64,000 nt of DNA from CAWDMC01 sp963803295 (GCA_963803295.1 CAWDMC010000009.1:434001-498000), one strand, 5' to 3'. Positions 1 to 9,512 are shown, counted from the first letter of the stretch. Numbers and translations: made by a program. Notes: generated by a model from the sequence alone, not told the origin.

Positions 1-552
1 ATCCAGGTCAAACTTGAACGACACCCTGTCAGGCTGATCGTCCTGGTAGTACTGCCGCAAGTGCACGTCGGCGAAACTGCCTGATTGTTTTAGGGCGGCG
101 ATGAACCCGGCTATGGCAGGCACCGAGTCAGCGATACCCTTCAGGAGTATGCGATCGCCATCGGGAGCGACAGAAAGCAGATAGAGCCCGTCGGTTCGAC
201 CCGCCATCAGCCCCAGGCCACTCATGAAGGGCACTGGCCCGGTGCGGCTGGCCTCAAGACTCTCAATGGTACGAATCCGGTCTTCCAGGGCCCGGACCTG
301 CTGCTGATAACGCTGATTCTCCGCCTGGATGGCGGCCAAACGGGTCTGCTCGGCCCGGGCCTTGGCCATGTCCTGATTCAGCTTGTCGATCTGGTGACTC
401 CAATTCCACCAGAGGAACCCCAGTACTGCCGCGCACACCGCCGCAGCCATCCCGAACGTGAGGCCGGGATTTGAGAAGTTGAGAGCCGGCCCTCTAGCTG
501 GTTTGTGGGCGACGTGGCCACTTTCCTCACGCAAAAGGTTAATTCTGATCAT
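1..552 (-). CDS. pilN: PilN, type IV pilus inner-membrane assembly protein (3' end outside window)
   Basis: The reading frame starts at the ATG complementary to 550-552 and stays open to base 1, so the C-terminus is missing. The protein begins MIRINLL, the usual PilN opening. It has one hydrophobic segment at about residues 30-50, a coiled coil at about 52-95 (rich in Q, E, R and A), and then the start of the periplasmic ferredoxin-like domain. PilN pairs with PilO in the periplasm, and its cytoplasmic N-terminus binds PilM, linking the motor to the outer-membrane secretin. Its start overlaps the pilM stop by four bases (ATGA at 549-552), which implies translational coupling. pilO, pilP and pilQ would be expected to the left of the window. 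Confidence 0.88.
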   Translation of the reverse strand, partial: MIRINLLREESGHVAHKPARGPALNFSNPGLTFGMAAAVCAAVLGFLWWNWSHQIDKLNQDMAKARAEQTRLAAIQAENQRYQQQVRALEDRIRTIESLEASRTGPVPFMSGLGLMAGRTDGLYLLSVAPDGDRILLKGIADSVPAIAGFIAALKQSGSFADVHLRQYYQDDQPDRVSFKFDLD

Positions 553-1607
553 GATTCGTCAAAGCTCCTGAGCGCCAGCCCCATCGCCACGCTCATCCGG
601 GGAGCGATTTCCCGGATCAGAGTCACGTCGAATTTCGAAGCCTTGATGTTCACCTCACGGAAGGGGTCCATAATCTCGACCGGAATCTTGAAGTCGTCCT
701 TCAGAATGTCGAGCAAGCCATCCACTTTGGCAGAACCGCCCGCCAGATAGATCTTCTGCACGCTCTCGTTCGAGGTCGTCTGGCGAAAGAACTCGAAGGT
801 CTTATCGATTTCGAGCAGCAAGATTTCCGATACCGAGCGAAGATGCGACAGCCGTAACTCGGGCCGGACATTTGCCACGTCATGACCTTGTTTGAAACTC
901 TCGGCATCGGCGAAACTCAGATCGAGTTCCTTCTGCAGGGCATCCGTGTATTGGTTCCCACCCACAGAGACGTCGCGTGTGAACGCCGAGACGCCGCCTC
1001 GCACGATGTTGATGTTCATCGTGGTGGCCCCGATGTTAAGCAGAGCAACGACCTCCTCGGGGCCCGGATCGTAGTTGACCTCGAAAGCGTTTTGCAGCGC
1101 GAAGGCATCGATGTCCATCACCACCGGCTGTTTGCCGGCCTGGTTGAGTACATCCGTATAGTTCGAGATCTTCTCCTGGCGAACCGCCACCAGCAGCACA
1201 TCATAGGCGTTGCGGCCAGGAGCCTGCCCGAGGACTTGATAATCCCACTTCACTTCGTTCAAGTTAACTTGCAGGTTCTGCCGCGCCTCGTGCAGGATGG
1301 CGTCAGTCAGATCGTCTGGATTCTCCACCTCGACCGTAATCTTCTTGACGATCACCGAGTGTCCGGAAACCGAGGTAGCCACACGTTTGGTGCGGATTCC
1401 ATTCTCGGAGAAGATCTTGCCGATGGCGAGGGCCACCCCCTGGTTGTCGACGATCTGGCCATCCGTAACCGCATCGGGACTGAGATCCTCGAACCCAAGA
1501 TTGGTCAACTCGTAACGATTGCCCTTGCGGCTAAGCTCCACCGCCTTGACCGAGCTGGATCCGATATCGAGGCCAACCAGAGCCTTCTTTCGTCCCAATG
1601 AATACAT
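549..1607 (-). CDS. pilM: PilM, actin-like type IV pilus assembly ATPase
   Basis: This is the cytoplasmic FtsA/actin-like protein that binds the PilN N-terminus and organises the type IV pilus inner-membrane platform. The N-terminus contains GLDIGSSSVKAVEL (phosphate-1 loop), and the C-terminal third has YLAGGSAKVDGLLD (adenosine motif). Both are typical of PilM, as is the length of about 352 residues. An upstream in-frame ATG exists at 1628, but AGGAAGG at 1616-1622 sits 8 nt before the ATG at 1607, which begins MYSLGRKKALVGLD. I therefore use 1607. The gene is followed by pilN with an ATGA overlap. Confidence 0.92.
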   Translation of the reverse strand: MYSLGRKKALVGLDIGSSSVKAVELSRKGNRYELTNLGFEDLSPDAVTDGQIVDNQGVALAIGKIFSENGIRTKRVATSVSGHSVIVKKITVEVENPDDLTDAILHEARQNLQVNLNEVKWDYQVLGQAPGRNAYDVLLVAVRQEKISNYTDVLNQAGKQPVVMDIDAFALQNAFEVNYDPGPEEVVALLNIGATTMNINIVRGGVSAFTRDVSVGGNQYTDALQKELDLSFADAESFKQGHDVANVRPELRLSHLRSVSEILLLEIDKTFEFFRQTTSNESVQKIYLAGGSAKVDGLLDILKDDFKIPVEIMDPFREVNIKASKFDVTLIREIAPRMSVAMGLALRSFDES

Positions 1608-1652
1608 TCTCTCAACCTTCCTCATCATCTTTCGGCAGAAGAACGTCCGGAC

Positions 1653-1877
1653 TTAAGAGGATTTTTCTACATGTTTCTTATGGATAGTCCGATCGAGACG
1701 GCTAGTGCTCTTCTCTTCCATCCACGAATCGAGCAGCGTCTTTTTGAACTTCCACCGGTTGCCTAACTTGAATGCCGGGATCTCTTCCTGGAGCACATAC
1801 TTGTAGAGCGTCTCGCGCGAGATACCAAGATATTGAGACGCCTCGCGGATATTCATAACTTCTCTGAAATCTGACAT
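1653..1877 (-). CDS. Small excisionase/MerR-like helix-turn-helix DNA-binding protein
   Basis: The 74-residue protein has the helix_turn_helix_17 (excisionase) pattern: MNIREASQYLGISRETLY, then a wing ending in FKLGNRWKFKK, and a basic C-terminus. Such proteins bind DNA as small winged-helix factors. It lies 45 nt upstream of pilM on the same strand, so it could be the first gene of the pilus operon and a local regulator. No recombinase is nearby, which argues against a true excisionase. A TTG codon at 1907 would add ten residues. I prefer the ATG at 1877, although its ribosome-binding site (CAGG) is weak. Confidence 0.7.
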   Translation of the reverse strand: MSDFREVMNIREASQYLGISRETLYKYVLQEEIPAFKLGNRWKFKKTLLDSWMEEKSTSRLDRTIHKKHVEKSS

Positions 1878-2421
1878 GATCAGCCTGTAAGGTAGTTTCT
1901 CTTCCAACTAGATCGTTCGATGGAGCGCGTATTGCGCCGTCACTCCAGCTGGGTTATTGGCACTTAACATCACCACGCTGCTATTGTCCACTTGATGCGC
2001 TCTACTCACCATTAACTTTCGCTAATACGACCCGGCCGTGTCGGCAGCTGTAGCCCTGTACACCTATGACATCGGCAAATAACCAGGAAACTTTAGGTAC
2101 GAAAGCTGGCCCAGAAGGTGTGAAAAGACGAAAGCGCAGTTGCCACAGGACCCCTCCAGGATACGTCGGCTCGATAGGCACGCCCGTCGGGCACCCGGAG
2201 TAACCCGTCTTCAGTCTTCCTCAAACAGCCAGATAACGGCCCACCGACGAGATCCTGGTGGATCAATTCCGAAATAGGATGGCAGTACGGGTCGCTTAGA
2301 GGGATGTAGATTAAGAGGATGTAGGCAAGATCGTCCCCTTCTATCATGACAAAAAGGGAGTTTTGGTTCGAGGCACGCGGGTGTGCAACCCAACTCCTGT
2401 TGGGGCTGATTGGATTAAAGC
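1878..2421. other. Intergenic region, 544 bp, no convincing gene
   Basis: Short open frames here lack ribosome-binding sites and show no family features. Bases 2055-2149 on the plus strand resemble a degenerate c-di-GMP-I (GEMM) aptamer (see findings), but no plus-strand gene follows closely. Confidence 0.4.
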
Positions 2422-2694
2422 CTAGGCAGCAGACTTACGAGCTCTTCGAGGCTTCTGGGGCAAGATCGCCACGACTGACTGGGGTTCGTCCAGTTCGTAG
2501 CTTTCGCGGGTGCTGAGAAACCAATCAAGCGCACTGTGGGCGTCCTTAGCCCGCACGCGGGCGAGTTCGTGTCCCACTGACGAAATAATAAATTCTTGCG
2601 TGACTGTTTTCTTCTTTCTTACTTCGCCCTTATTTAGAGTTGAAAGCGGTAACAACCTCTTAGTTAATCGACTTCTAACGCCTTGTTTGTTCAC
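2422..2694 (-). CDS. Small hypothetical protein, basic C-terminus
   Basis: This 90-residue frame with a GTG start encodes a protein I do not recognise. The N-terminal 30 residues are basic. The middle (about 32-62) contains VTQEFIISSVGHELARVRAKDAHSALDWF split over two predicted helices, and the end is PQKPRRARKSAA. No membrane segment or signal peptide is visible. The region is fairly AT-rich near the start. It could be a genuine small nucleic-acid-binding protein or a chance frame; no operon partner supports it. Confidence 0.3.
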   Translation of the reverse strand: MNKQGVRSRLTKRLLPLSTLNKGEVRKKKTVTQEFIISSVGHELARVRAKDAHSALDWFLSTRESYELDEPQSVVAILPQKPRRARKSAA

Positions 2695-3272
2695 TATTGC
2701 TCACTTCCCCGGCTCTTTGATCGTTGATTCGGGCGACAGGCCAAGGGGACCTGCCACCCTGCCACAGCGATCAACTTCTTCAAGTCATCGAACGTGGCTA
2801 CCCTATCAGCTGTTAGTCAATGTTTCAATAGAAATTCAACTTTTCGGTCGTTTTTCGCATTTCTTTCCACTCTAAATGAGGATTGAGGCTGGAGAGCGCG
2901 GAATATACCTTCGATAGAGTAGTAAACTACAACCGTCGCCTTAGAGGGGGACAGTCGGATGCGTGCGCGGCATCTCGGCGCGGCTGGTGCGAAGAGTCTT
3001 GAAGAGCTGCTTGCGCCCGCCCTTCATCGGTGCCCGGTCAGCCCTTACCGGAAACAACACGATTCCCGGAAACGACACGATTCGCTGCCAGGCTAGGCAG
3101 ACGCCATTCTCTCCACGGGCCGAAAGAGTTCTCAAGACCATAAGCAAGCGGGCGTGCTTCTGCAATCCTCTTTAAGTCTGCATCCACTAGATTGGCCGAT
3201 ACGACCGCTACGCAAGCCTGTGGACGATCTGGTATACTCTCTTCCTTTCATCACTACAAAGGGCCGGAGAAA
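2695..3272. other. Intergenic region, 578 bp, upstream of the FHA phosphatase
   Basis: No supported gene. Bases 2761-2802 read on the minus strand form an imperfect hairpin (GCCAC and CGAT arms) resembling the GTAGCCAC hairpin family seen at 33355, 62379 and 62650. The 80 bases just before 3273 should hold the promoter of the next gene, but I see no clear -35/-10 pair. Confidence 0.35.
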
Positions 3273-4937
3273 ATGCCAACTGTTTCCAACTTGCCGCGCT
3301 TAATGGTCCGCGACGCATCGGGTAATGAGCGGGAAGTGGAGATCGCCCACCTTCCTTTCAATCTGGGGCGGCAGAGCGATAATGATTTGGTCCTCCTCGA
3401 CAATCGCATTTCGAGGCGGCACGCCCGCATCATCAAGGACGAACGTGGCTTCACCATCGAGGATCTGGGTAGCCGCCACGGGACCTTCATCAACGGCGAC
3501 CGCGTCGAATCGACCGTGCTCAAAGGAGGCGATCAGATCAGCCTCGGCGTGGTGGACAGTTATCAGATTATCTTCAACGCCGAAGATTCGAAGCTTCCGA
3601 CCCTGCTCGAGAAGTTTGGCAAGACGGCCGACACGGCGGCCAGAGCTCCCGCCCAACAGCTTCAGCATCTCGGCTTACTGCTGCAAATGGCACAACTCCT
3701 CCACAAGGCGGCCGCCCTCGAGGAGGTTCTGACAACCTTGGTTGATTCGGCTTTACAGCTCACCGATGGCGATCGCGGACTCCTGTTTATGCGTGAGGAT
3801 TCAGGCGAATTGAACCTGAAGCTAGCTCGGGGGCGCGGTGGGGTACACCTCGGCTCCAAGTTGACCGACTATTCGCAACAGGTTCTAGCCCGTGTCGCTG
3901 CCTCAGGTCGCGAAGAGGTGAGCATTGAGGATGAAAAGACGGGCCACTCCGCCACGGAGACAGGGATCATTGGCATGGGAATGCGTGGTGTGGTAGCCGT
4001 GCCCCTGCAAAAGCATCCCATGATGGAGACGGGCGACGCCACCATGATCCGCACGGCGCCGGAACTGATGGGTGTCCTCTACCTCGACAGCCGGTCGCGG
4101 CCAACCTCGATTACCGGTCTCGACCGGCAGGTCCTGCAGACGCTGGCACTTGAAGGCGCCACGGTTATCGAGAACGCGCGTTTGTTCCGGCTGACCCGCG
4201 AGCAGGAGCGAATCCAGCACGAACTGGAACTGGCCAGCAATATCCAGCGAGGACTGCTGCCGCGCAAATTGCCCGAAAGCAATTTCTTTGAAGTGCACGC
4301 CGTTACCGTGCAGACACGCACCGTCGGAGGCGATTATTACGACGTCATTACTGTGCCCGGCGACCGCTTCGGGCTGACCGTGGCCGACGTCTCCGGCAAA
4401 GGTTTAGCCGCGGCTATGATGGCTTCAACCCTTCAAGGCGCGTTTTCCGTTGCCGCCGCCGGCGCGCCGGATCATGAAGAGTTGTTCCGCCGTATTAATG
4501 AGTTTCTCTGCGAGCGCACCCCCTCGGAGATGTACGCCACGATGTTCTACGGAGTGCTGAACCGCGCCGGGCGGCTCAACTTCGTCACGGCCGGACATCC
4601 GCCGCCGATCTTGATCCACTCCAGCGGCGCGATTGAACGGCTGGAGTCCGCCAATTTTCCGATTGGCTTGCTGCCTGGCGTGTCATTTACCGTGGATAGT
4701 ACACGCCTTGAGAATAGCGACGCGCTCGTAATCTATTCGGACGGCGTAACGGAGGCACAGGACATCAACAACGAACTCTTTGGTGAGGAGCGGCTGCTGG
4801 CAGTACTCCGGCAGCACGCCCAATCGCGCGCCGAGGTGATCTCTAATGATGTGATCGCCGCCGTAAACGACTTTGTAGGAGGCGCACCCCAGGCGGACGA
4901 TCTGACCTTGTTAGTAATCCGCTTCGGGCCGCGGTGA
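3273..4937 (+). CDS. FHA-GAF-SpoIIE (PP2C/RsbU-type) serine phosphatase
   Basis: A 554-residue signalling protein. An FHA domain lies at about residues 10-90 (LGRQSDNDLVLLDNRISRRHARI, then DLGSRHGTFING), which binds phosphothreonine. A GAF domain follows at about 125-295 (YLDSRSR, LQTLALEGATVIENARLF). A SpoIIE/RsbU-type PP2C domain occupies about 315-553, with VGGDYYDV and VADVSGKGLAAAMMAS supplying metal-binding aspartates, then GHPPP and IYSDGVTE and APQADDLTLL near the end. The likely role is dephosphorylating an anti-anti-sigma factor or similar target in response to a kinase signal. An in-frame ATG at 3192 is less likely: the ATG at 3273 is preceded by GGAGA and begins MPTVSNLPRL. The gene stands alone. 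Confidence 0.88.
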   Translation: MPTVSNLPRLMVRDASGNEREVEIAHLPFNLGRQSDNDLVLLDNRISRRHARIIKDERGFTIEDLGSRHGTFINGDRVESTVLKGGDQISLGVVDSYQIIFNAEDSKLPTLLEKFGKTADTAARAPAQQLQHLGLLLQMAQLLHKAAALEEVLTTLVDSALQLTDGDRGLLFMREDSGELNLKLARGRGGVHLGSKLTDYSQQVLARVAASGREEVSIEDEKTGHSATETGIIGMGMRGVVAVPLQKHPMMETGDATMIRTAPELMGVLYLDSRSRPTSITGLDRQVLQTLALEGATVIENARLFRLTREQERIQHELELASNIQRGLLPRKLPESNFFEVHAVTVQTRTVGGDYYDVITVPGDRFGLTVADVSGKGLAAAMMASTLQGAFSVAAAGAPDHEELFRRINEFLCERTPSEMYATMFYGVLNRAGRLNFVTAGHPPPILIHSSGAIERLESANFPIGLLPGVSFTVDSTRLENSDALVIYSDGVTEAQDINNELFGEERLLAVLRQHAQSRAEVISNDVIAAVNDFVGGAPQADDLTLLVIRFGPR

Positions 4938-4978
4938 ATCACCGGGCTCGCTGTGATTTGCGACTGCGCCCCCAAAAC

Positions 4979-5002
4979 GGGAGGGCCGTAAAGGGCCCTC
5001 CC
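4979..5002. terminator. Strong hairpin after the FHA-SpoIIE gene
   Basis: GGGAGGGCC (4979-4987) and GGCCCTCCC (4994-5002) form a perfect 9-bp stem with a 6-nt loop, 41 nt after the stop codon. There is no T-tract on the plus side. On the minus side GTTTTGGGG follows. It may end transcription with Rho, or be part of the repeat that begins here. Confidence 0.45.
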
Positions 5003-5009
5003 CTATGCA

Positions 5010-5155
5010 ATCCCGTGCGGTCGTAGGAGAGCACCTTTACGGTGCTCCCGCTGGAGTTTGTACATTTCTGCGCGACATGGCCAGGATGGCCATGCCACAT
5101 CGAGGTGGCACGGGCTTCCAGCCCGTGGACCGAAGGGCTAGAAAGCAAAGCCATG
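5010..5155. repeat. Dispersed intergenic repeat, family B (copy 1)
   Basis: The stretch with GGTCGTAGGAG, GCACCTTTAC, GACATGGCC, GGCCATGCCAC and GTGGCAC recurs with many substitutions at 26396-26560, and a half-copy occurs inverted near 38570-38586. It includes the palindrome GACATGGCC...GGCCATG. It lies within the 624-bp gap 4938-5561, which holds no convincing gene. The family resembles non-coding dispersed repeats. Confidence 0.55.
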
Positions 5156-5561
5156 CGCTACCAAGTTACCTCTCCGCCAGACTTCGCGCGCTTTGGTCCT
5201 TCGGTTTCTCAAGCCACGCTACATCGGCCTTTCCCTGCCCAAAGCGCTTCAGCCCTGCTTCCTTGATCGCGGAGTCCGGAACCGTGACCAGTGGCGTGTA
5301 CCGCGGGTGGTGGTGTTCCATCGATCAAGGCACAGGGTCAATGGACTTACGGAGCCGAATGTCCACTCCCGAGCCGAAAACTGGCGCTGCGGCGCGCCGT
5401 TTGATCGACGCTCGCAGCAGGAACATACCGGGAGCAGCCAGCGCAGAAGGGCTGTTGCTCCGCCAGGCGTCCGGTGGTATATTCTGACCAATTGACAAAC
5501 CTTAGCGTCGTGGTAACGCAGAGAGGATGGGAAAGGCAGCCTTCAGGGTGCCTCCAGAATC

Positions 5562-6005
5562 ATGAGAATCGTTGACACGATCAACGCAGTGTTAAGAAGC
5601 AAAAGCGGCCCCCTTTGGTCAGTAAGCCCTTCCACGCTGGTTTATGATGCCATCGAAATGATGGCCGACAAGCAAATCGGTGCGGTGTTGGTGACTTCAG
5701 AAGGCAAGCTGGTAGGAATGCTTTCCGAGCGTGACTATGCCCGCAACATTATCCTCAAGGGGAGATCATCCAAGGAAACCCCGGTTGGGGAAATCATGGA
5801 GAGCCCGCCCATTACCGTCACCTCCCAGCATACGGTGGATGACTGTATGCAGCTCATCACCGATCACCGTGTCCGTCATCTCCCGGTGGTCGACGGTGAC
5901 AGGGTGGTCGGCATCATCTCCATCGGCGACCTGGTGAAGTGGATCATGTCGGCCCAGGAACAGACCATCACGCACCTGGAGAACTACATCGCCGGGAGCT
6001 ACTGA
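5562..6005 (+). CDS. Tandem CBS-domain protein
   Basis: A 147-residue protein made almost entirely of a CBS pair (Bateman module): the first at about residues 10-65 (VSPSTLVYDAIEMMADKQIGAVLVT, LVGMLSERDYARNI) and the second at about 75-135 (IMESPPITVTSQHTVDDCM, RHLPVVDGDRVVGIISIGDLVK). Stand-alone CBS pairs bind adenine nucleotides or related ligands and regulate partner proteins. None is encoded nearby, so the target is unknown. The start ATG at 5562 has only a weak upstream AGGGTG. It is apparently monocistronic. Confidence 0.85.
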   Translation: MRIVDTINAVLRSKSGPLWSVSPSTLVYDAIEMMADKQIGAVLVTSEGKLVGMLSERDYARNIILKGRSSKETPVGEIMESPPITVTSQHTVDDCMQLITDHRVRHLPVVDGDRVVGIISIGDLVKWIMSAQEQTITHLENYIAGSY

Positions 6006-6022
6006 GCAGTACAGATCATAGT

Positions 6023-6148
6023 GACGGCCTGACTGTAGCGCCGGTGTCCCCACCGGCGTTTTCGGTGCTGAGAGCCTGCCCTGAGTAGAGCGAAGGGAGA
6101 GCGCCGCTACAGAATTGAACATCACTGTGATTTGTAATGCTCAGTAGG
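6023..6148. repeat. Dispersed palindromic repeat, family A long form (copy 1)
   Basis: GCCGGTG (6040-6046), 4 nt, then CACCGGC (6051-6057) form a perfect REP-like palindrome. The following roughly 90 bases, including CTACAGAATTGAACATCA and TGATTTGTAATGCTCAGTAG, recur at 24508-24616. The element begins just downstream of the CBS gene. The remaining bases to 6352 form the leader of the aminotransferase gene and hold no other feature I can support. Confidence 0.65.
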
Positions 6149-6352
6149 TCAAGCAGCTCTCCAAGTATGCGCCTTACCTCTCCCGGGTTCTGTTGAATCC
6201 ATGTCAGGACACCTCAGGGTACCGCCCAGGCATCCGGCGCCCCTGCTTCAACCCCTTCTCTTTTTCGTTATATGATGTCTATTCCTGGCTGACTCGCGGG
6301 TGTTTCGACTCGCTTGTGCTTCCGGCCACTCCTTTCGGGAGGATCAAACTCC

Positions 6353-7684
6353 ATGGCCCCATCGCCGCAGCAGGCGACTCGAACCTCAGCGGCTCTTGAC
6401 CGCGACGAAGTCATTCGCAAACAGAAGGAATACATTTTCCCCTGCGTCACAAACTACTACAGTGAGCCGCTGGTTCCCGATCATGCCGAGATGCAGTACT
6501 TATGGGACAGCGAAGGGCGCCGCTACCTTGATTTCTTCGGCGGCATCTTGACCGTCGGCGTGGGACACTGCAATCCCAGGGTGAACACGAAGGTCAAGCA
6601 GCAAATGGATCGCCTCGTACACTGCTCGACCGTGTATCCCAACCAGGCTGCCGTGGATCTGGCGGAGAAGTTGGCCCAGATCACTCCGGGCCGGCTGCAG
6701 AAGAGTTTCTTTACCAGCAGCGGTACTGAGGCCAATGAGACGGCCATACTGGTGGCGCGCATGTTCACCGGGAACTTTGACGTCGTCGCCCTGCGCCATG
6801 GCTACAGTGGCAGCTCACACCTTGCCAAATCACTCACAGCCATGTCCAACTGGCGCAAGAGCGGCGTGATCAACGTGGCGATTTCGCATGCCGCCAGTCC
6901 CTATTGCTACCGCTGTCCCTTGCACCTGAGCTATCCCAGTTGCGGAGTGGCTTGCGCCGATGACCTTGAGGACACCATTCGCACTGCGACTTCGGGCAAT
7001 GTCGCGGCTTTCCTGGCCGAGACCATCCAGGGCGCCGGCGGGGTGATTGTACCGCCCAAGGAATACTTCAAGAGGACGTTCGAAATCGTGAAGAGGTACG
7101 GCGGGGTCTTCATTTCGGACGAGGTCCAGACCGGATTCGGCCGTAGCGGCAAGCATTGGTTCGGCATCCAGCACTACGGGGTCGAGCCCGACGTCATCAC
7201 CGGCGCCAAGGGTATGGCGAATGGTACCCCGGTGGGATTAACTATTGCTACCCCGGAGATCGCGGACTCCTACAAGGGTCTGACCATCTCCACCTTCGGG
7301 GGCAATCCGGTGACCGCCACGGCCTCGCTGGCCACCATCCAGGTGATCGAGGAAGACAACCTGCTTGAGAACGTCGAGAAAGTGGGTGGCTACTTCCAGG
7401 AGAGGCTGCGCGAATTGCAGGAGAAGCATCCCCTGATCGGCGACGTGCGTGGCATGGGCCTGATGCAGGGTCTCGAATTTGTTCGAGACCGCGCCACTAA
7501 GGAGCCCGCCCCGCAGGAGGCCAATCAGTTTCTCGATCGCTGCCGCGCGAACGGCTTGCTGATCGGCAAGGGTGGCCTGTGGGGAAGCGTCATCCGCTTG
7601 TCCCCGCCGCTCAACATCGGCACTAGCGATGTGGACGAGGCCATCGCGATTATGGACAAGTCGCTGGCCGAGATCGCGGCTTAG
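6353..7684 (+). CDS. Class III (PLP-dependent) aminotransferase, AGXT2-like
   Basis: A 443-residue PLP enzyme of the class III (ornithine/4-aminobutyrate/alanine-glyoxylate-2) family. Motifs in order: GGILTVGVGHCNP near the N-terminus, SSGTEANETAI (phosphate-cup region), FISDEVQTGFGRSG (the Asp that binds the pyridine nitrogen), and TGAKGMANGTPVG with the Schiff-base Lys. The closest functional group is alanine-glyoxylate or 5-phosphohydroxylysine/phosphoethanolamine lyase-like enzymes; the substrate cannot be settled from sequence. An upstream in-frame ATG (6314) exists, but GGGAGG at 6338-6343 precedes the ATG at 6353 by 9 nt, so I use 6353. Confidence 0.88.
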   Translation: MAPSPQQATRTSAALDRDEVIRKQKEYIFPCVTNYYSEPLVPDHAEMQYLWDSEGRRYLDFFGGILTVGVGHCNPRVNTKVKQQMDRLVHCSTVYPNQAAVDLAEKLAQITPGRLQKSFFTSSGTEANETAILVARMFTGNFDVVALRHGYSGSSHLAKSLTAMSNWRKSGVINVAISHAASPYCYRCPLHLSYPSCGVACADDLEDTIRTATSGNVAAFLAETIQGAGGVIVPPKEYFKRTFEIVKRYGGVFISDEVQTGFGRSGKHWFGIQHYGVEPDVITGAKGMANGTPVGLTIATPEIADSYKGLTISTFGGNPVTATASLATIQVIEEDNLLENVEKVGGYFQERLRELQEKHPLIGDVRGMGLMQGLEFVRDRATKEPAPQEANQFLDRCRANGLLIGKGGLWGSVIRLSPPLNIGTSDVDEAIAIMDKSLAEIAA

Positions 7685-8633
7685 CGCCGGGAGTACTGCG
7701 TTTTGGATTGCGGAAGGACGGAGCTAAAGCTCCGCCCTAAAGTTTGTACATTTTGGGCTGAGAGCGAGACAGTTGATAACGGCCCTGACCCTTGCGGGAG
7801 AGATGATAGTTGATAATAGCCCTGGCCCGCTCGCGGGAGAGGGGGGACAGCGCAGCGTTGGGTGAGAGGTTCAGTGGCTTAGGCAAAGAAACACCCCCCG
7901 CGGCCTCGCCGCACCCTCTCCCCACAATGGTGAGAGAGCCAAAAGTTAGCACCCTTTGAAAGCCGGGTTCGGTTGAGACGAAGAAGGATCGATCTTCGTA
8001 TCTACATGGTAACTAGTTATGTTCGTCCCAACCAGGGAAGGCGAGCAGAGTGCGTCATTTACCCTGGAGACATTCTGGAGACATTAATGTTGGGTAATTT
8101 CGTTTGGTAGGGAGAGAGAGGTGGATCGTCGCCGACCTGGAGGAGAGTCTAATTCCTAAGGTTGCCCGGCTCCCCACCCCTCCCCGTTATTATACGGTAT
8201 TTGTCAACTTGAGTATAAATTACGAGATAACGGAATAACTGGCCATCTCGGACCGTACTAACTGGGATTGACGCGTCTTTTAGCGGTGGTGCCGGGTGAA
8301 ATGCCAATGACGCCTGGTGAGACGCCGACCTTTACTTGGCAGCGTACTGAAGGTAGGCGACCGCTATGAGGTCCTAATCTCGGATTTTCATTTCAAGGCA
8401 TACGTGGACGCACATCGATGCTCCTACTCTCTCATGCTCAGCCGTAAGCGTGGCACGATCCAAGAAGGAACGAGAAGGTCGAAGTCTTTTTACCTCAGCC
8501 CCAGTGATAGGCAGTGATAGAATGACACGCGTGAATTTGTCGGACACTTAAAGTAATCCCGATCGAGAACAATCTGGCCTTCCGGGTAGGCAAAGCCTCC
8601 TGGGCAAAATCGCGTAGGCAGAGGTGGTCAGGG
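7685..8633. other. Long intergenic region, 949 bp, with short direct repeats
   Basis: No gene is supported; the 66-residue frame at 8317-8517 lacks a ribosome-binding site and family features. A roughly 33-bp unit (AGTTGATAA, then GCCCTG, then GCGGGAGAG) occurs twice in tandem at 7771-7802 and 7808-7841. A perfect tandem copy of CTGGAGACATT lies at 8064-8074 and 8075-8085. Bases around 8185-8245 are AT-rich and could hold a promoter for the ThuA gene, but I cannot assign boxes. Confidence 0.5.
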
Positions 8634-9512
8634 ATGAGCCCCCTTAATATCACGTCGAGAAGAAACCTGCTACAAAACCTGGGAGCCGTTGCTGCTTGCG
8701 AACTGCTGGGTGGCCCTGGCGCGGCTGAGGCTCAGGCAGTATCTACCGCAAGCCGGGAGAGCAGTAACGGAACATCTCGTGTTCTCGCCCTGATTGGAGA
8801 CCGGTTTCACAATTCCGATTACATCCGTGTCGCCTTGAACAGACTCTTTGGGGAGCTGAACCTTCCCGTCGATTACACCATCGATTATGACCGGCTGTCC
8901 CGCGACCTGCTTCGCAACTACCGGCTTTTCGTCTGCCTACGCGACGGAATGATCTGGCCGGATGGATATCTTGGACCGTCGGACGCATACAACTACTATG
9001 AAACCTACCTCGAGAACGCTTCAGATTTCCCTAAGGAAATACCTAAGAACTGGATTACGGAAGAGCAGGGCGAGGCGGTAAAGGATTTTGTAGCTGCCGG
9101 AAACGGCTTTTATTCCCTCCACAACAATAGTCATGTCTCGCTCTCATCGAAAAGCTATCGCGAAGTAATGGGAGGGGCTTACATCGGTCATCCAGCGCTG
9201 CGGCCCTTTAAGGTGAGGGTGGTCAATAAGGATCACCCGATCACCAAGGGCGTTCAGGATTTCATGGTCAATGACGAACAGCATTACGTGATTTACGATA
9301 AGGATCCCAAGAACATCTTGTTGCGCTCAGACAATATTGACGGCCTCACCTTCGCAGAGCACGGCACACAATCGATTAGCGGATGGGCGCACGAGTACGG
9401 CCAAGGGCGAGTGGTCTTCACGGCCGTCGGCCACAACATCCATGCACTGTGGCAGCCCGAATATTTGAAGCTACAGAAGAACGCGGTGCGCTGGCTGCTC
9501 AAAATGTTGTAG
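8634..9512 (+). CDS. Exported ThuA-domain protein (class I glutamine-amidotransferase-like fold)
   Basis: A 292-residue protein with a twin-arginine-like signal (SRRNLLQNLGAVAAC) and a single ThuA domain at about residues 47-290 (VLALIGDRFHNSDYI, FVAAGNGFYSLHNNSH, PIT-KGVQDFMVNDEQHY, GQGRVVFTAVGHN). ThuA proteins occur in sugar-utilisation clusters (trehalose and others) and are thought to help keto-sugar interconversion; the exact reaction is not established. The context, a second ThuA protein and two sugar dehydrogenases downstream, fits this role. The usual catalytic Cys of glutamine amidotransferases is absent, as in other ThuA proteins. Confidence 0.8.
   Translation: MSPLNITSRRNLLQNLGAVAACELLGGPGAAEAQAVSTASRESSNGTSRVLALIGDRFHNSDYIRVALNRLFGELNLPVDYTIDYDRLSRDLLRNYRLFVCLRDGMIWPDGYLGPSDAYNYYETYLENASDFPKEIPKNWITEEQGEAVKDFVAAGNGFYSLHNNSHVSLSSKSYREVMGGAYIGHPALRPFKVRVVNKDHPITKGVQDFMVNDEQHYVIYDKDPKNILLRSDNIDGLTFAEHGTQSISGWAHEYGQGRVVFTAVGHNIHALWQPEYLKLQKNAVRWLLKML

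Noticed and set aside
8317..8517. 66-residue frame before the ThuA gene
   Set aside because: No ribosome-binding site, no motif, and it ends in a tandem GTGATAGGCA repeat; not supported.
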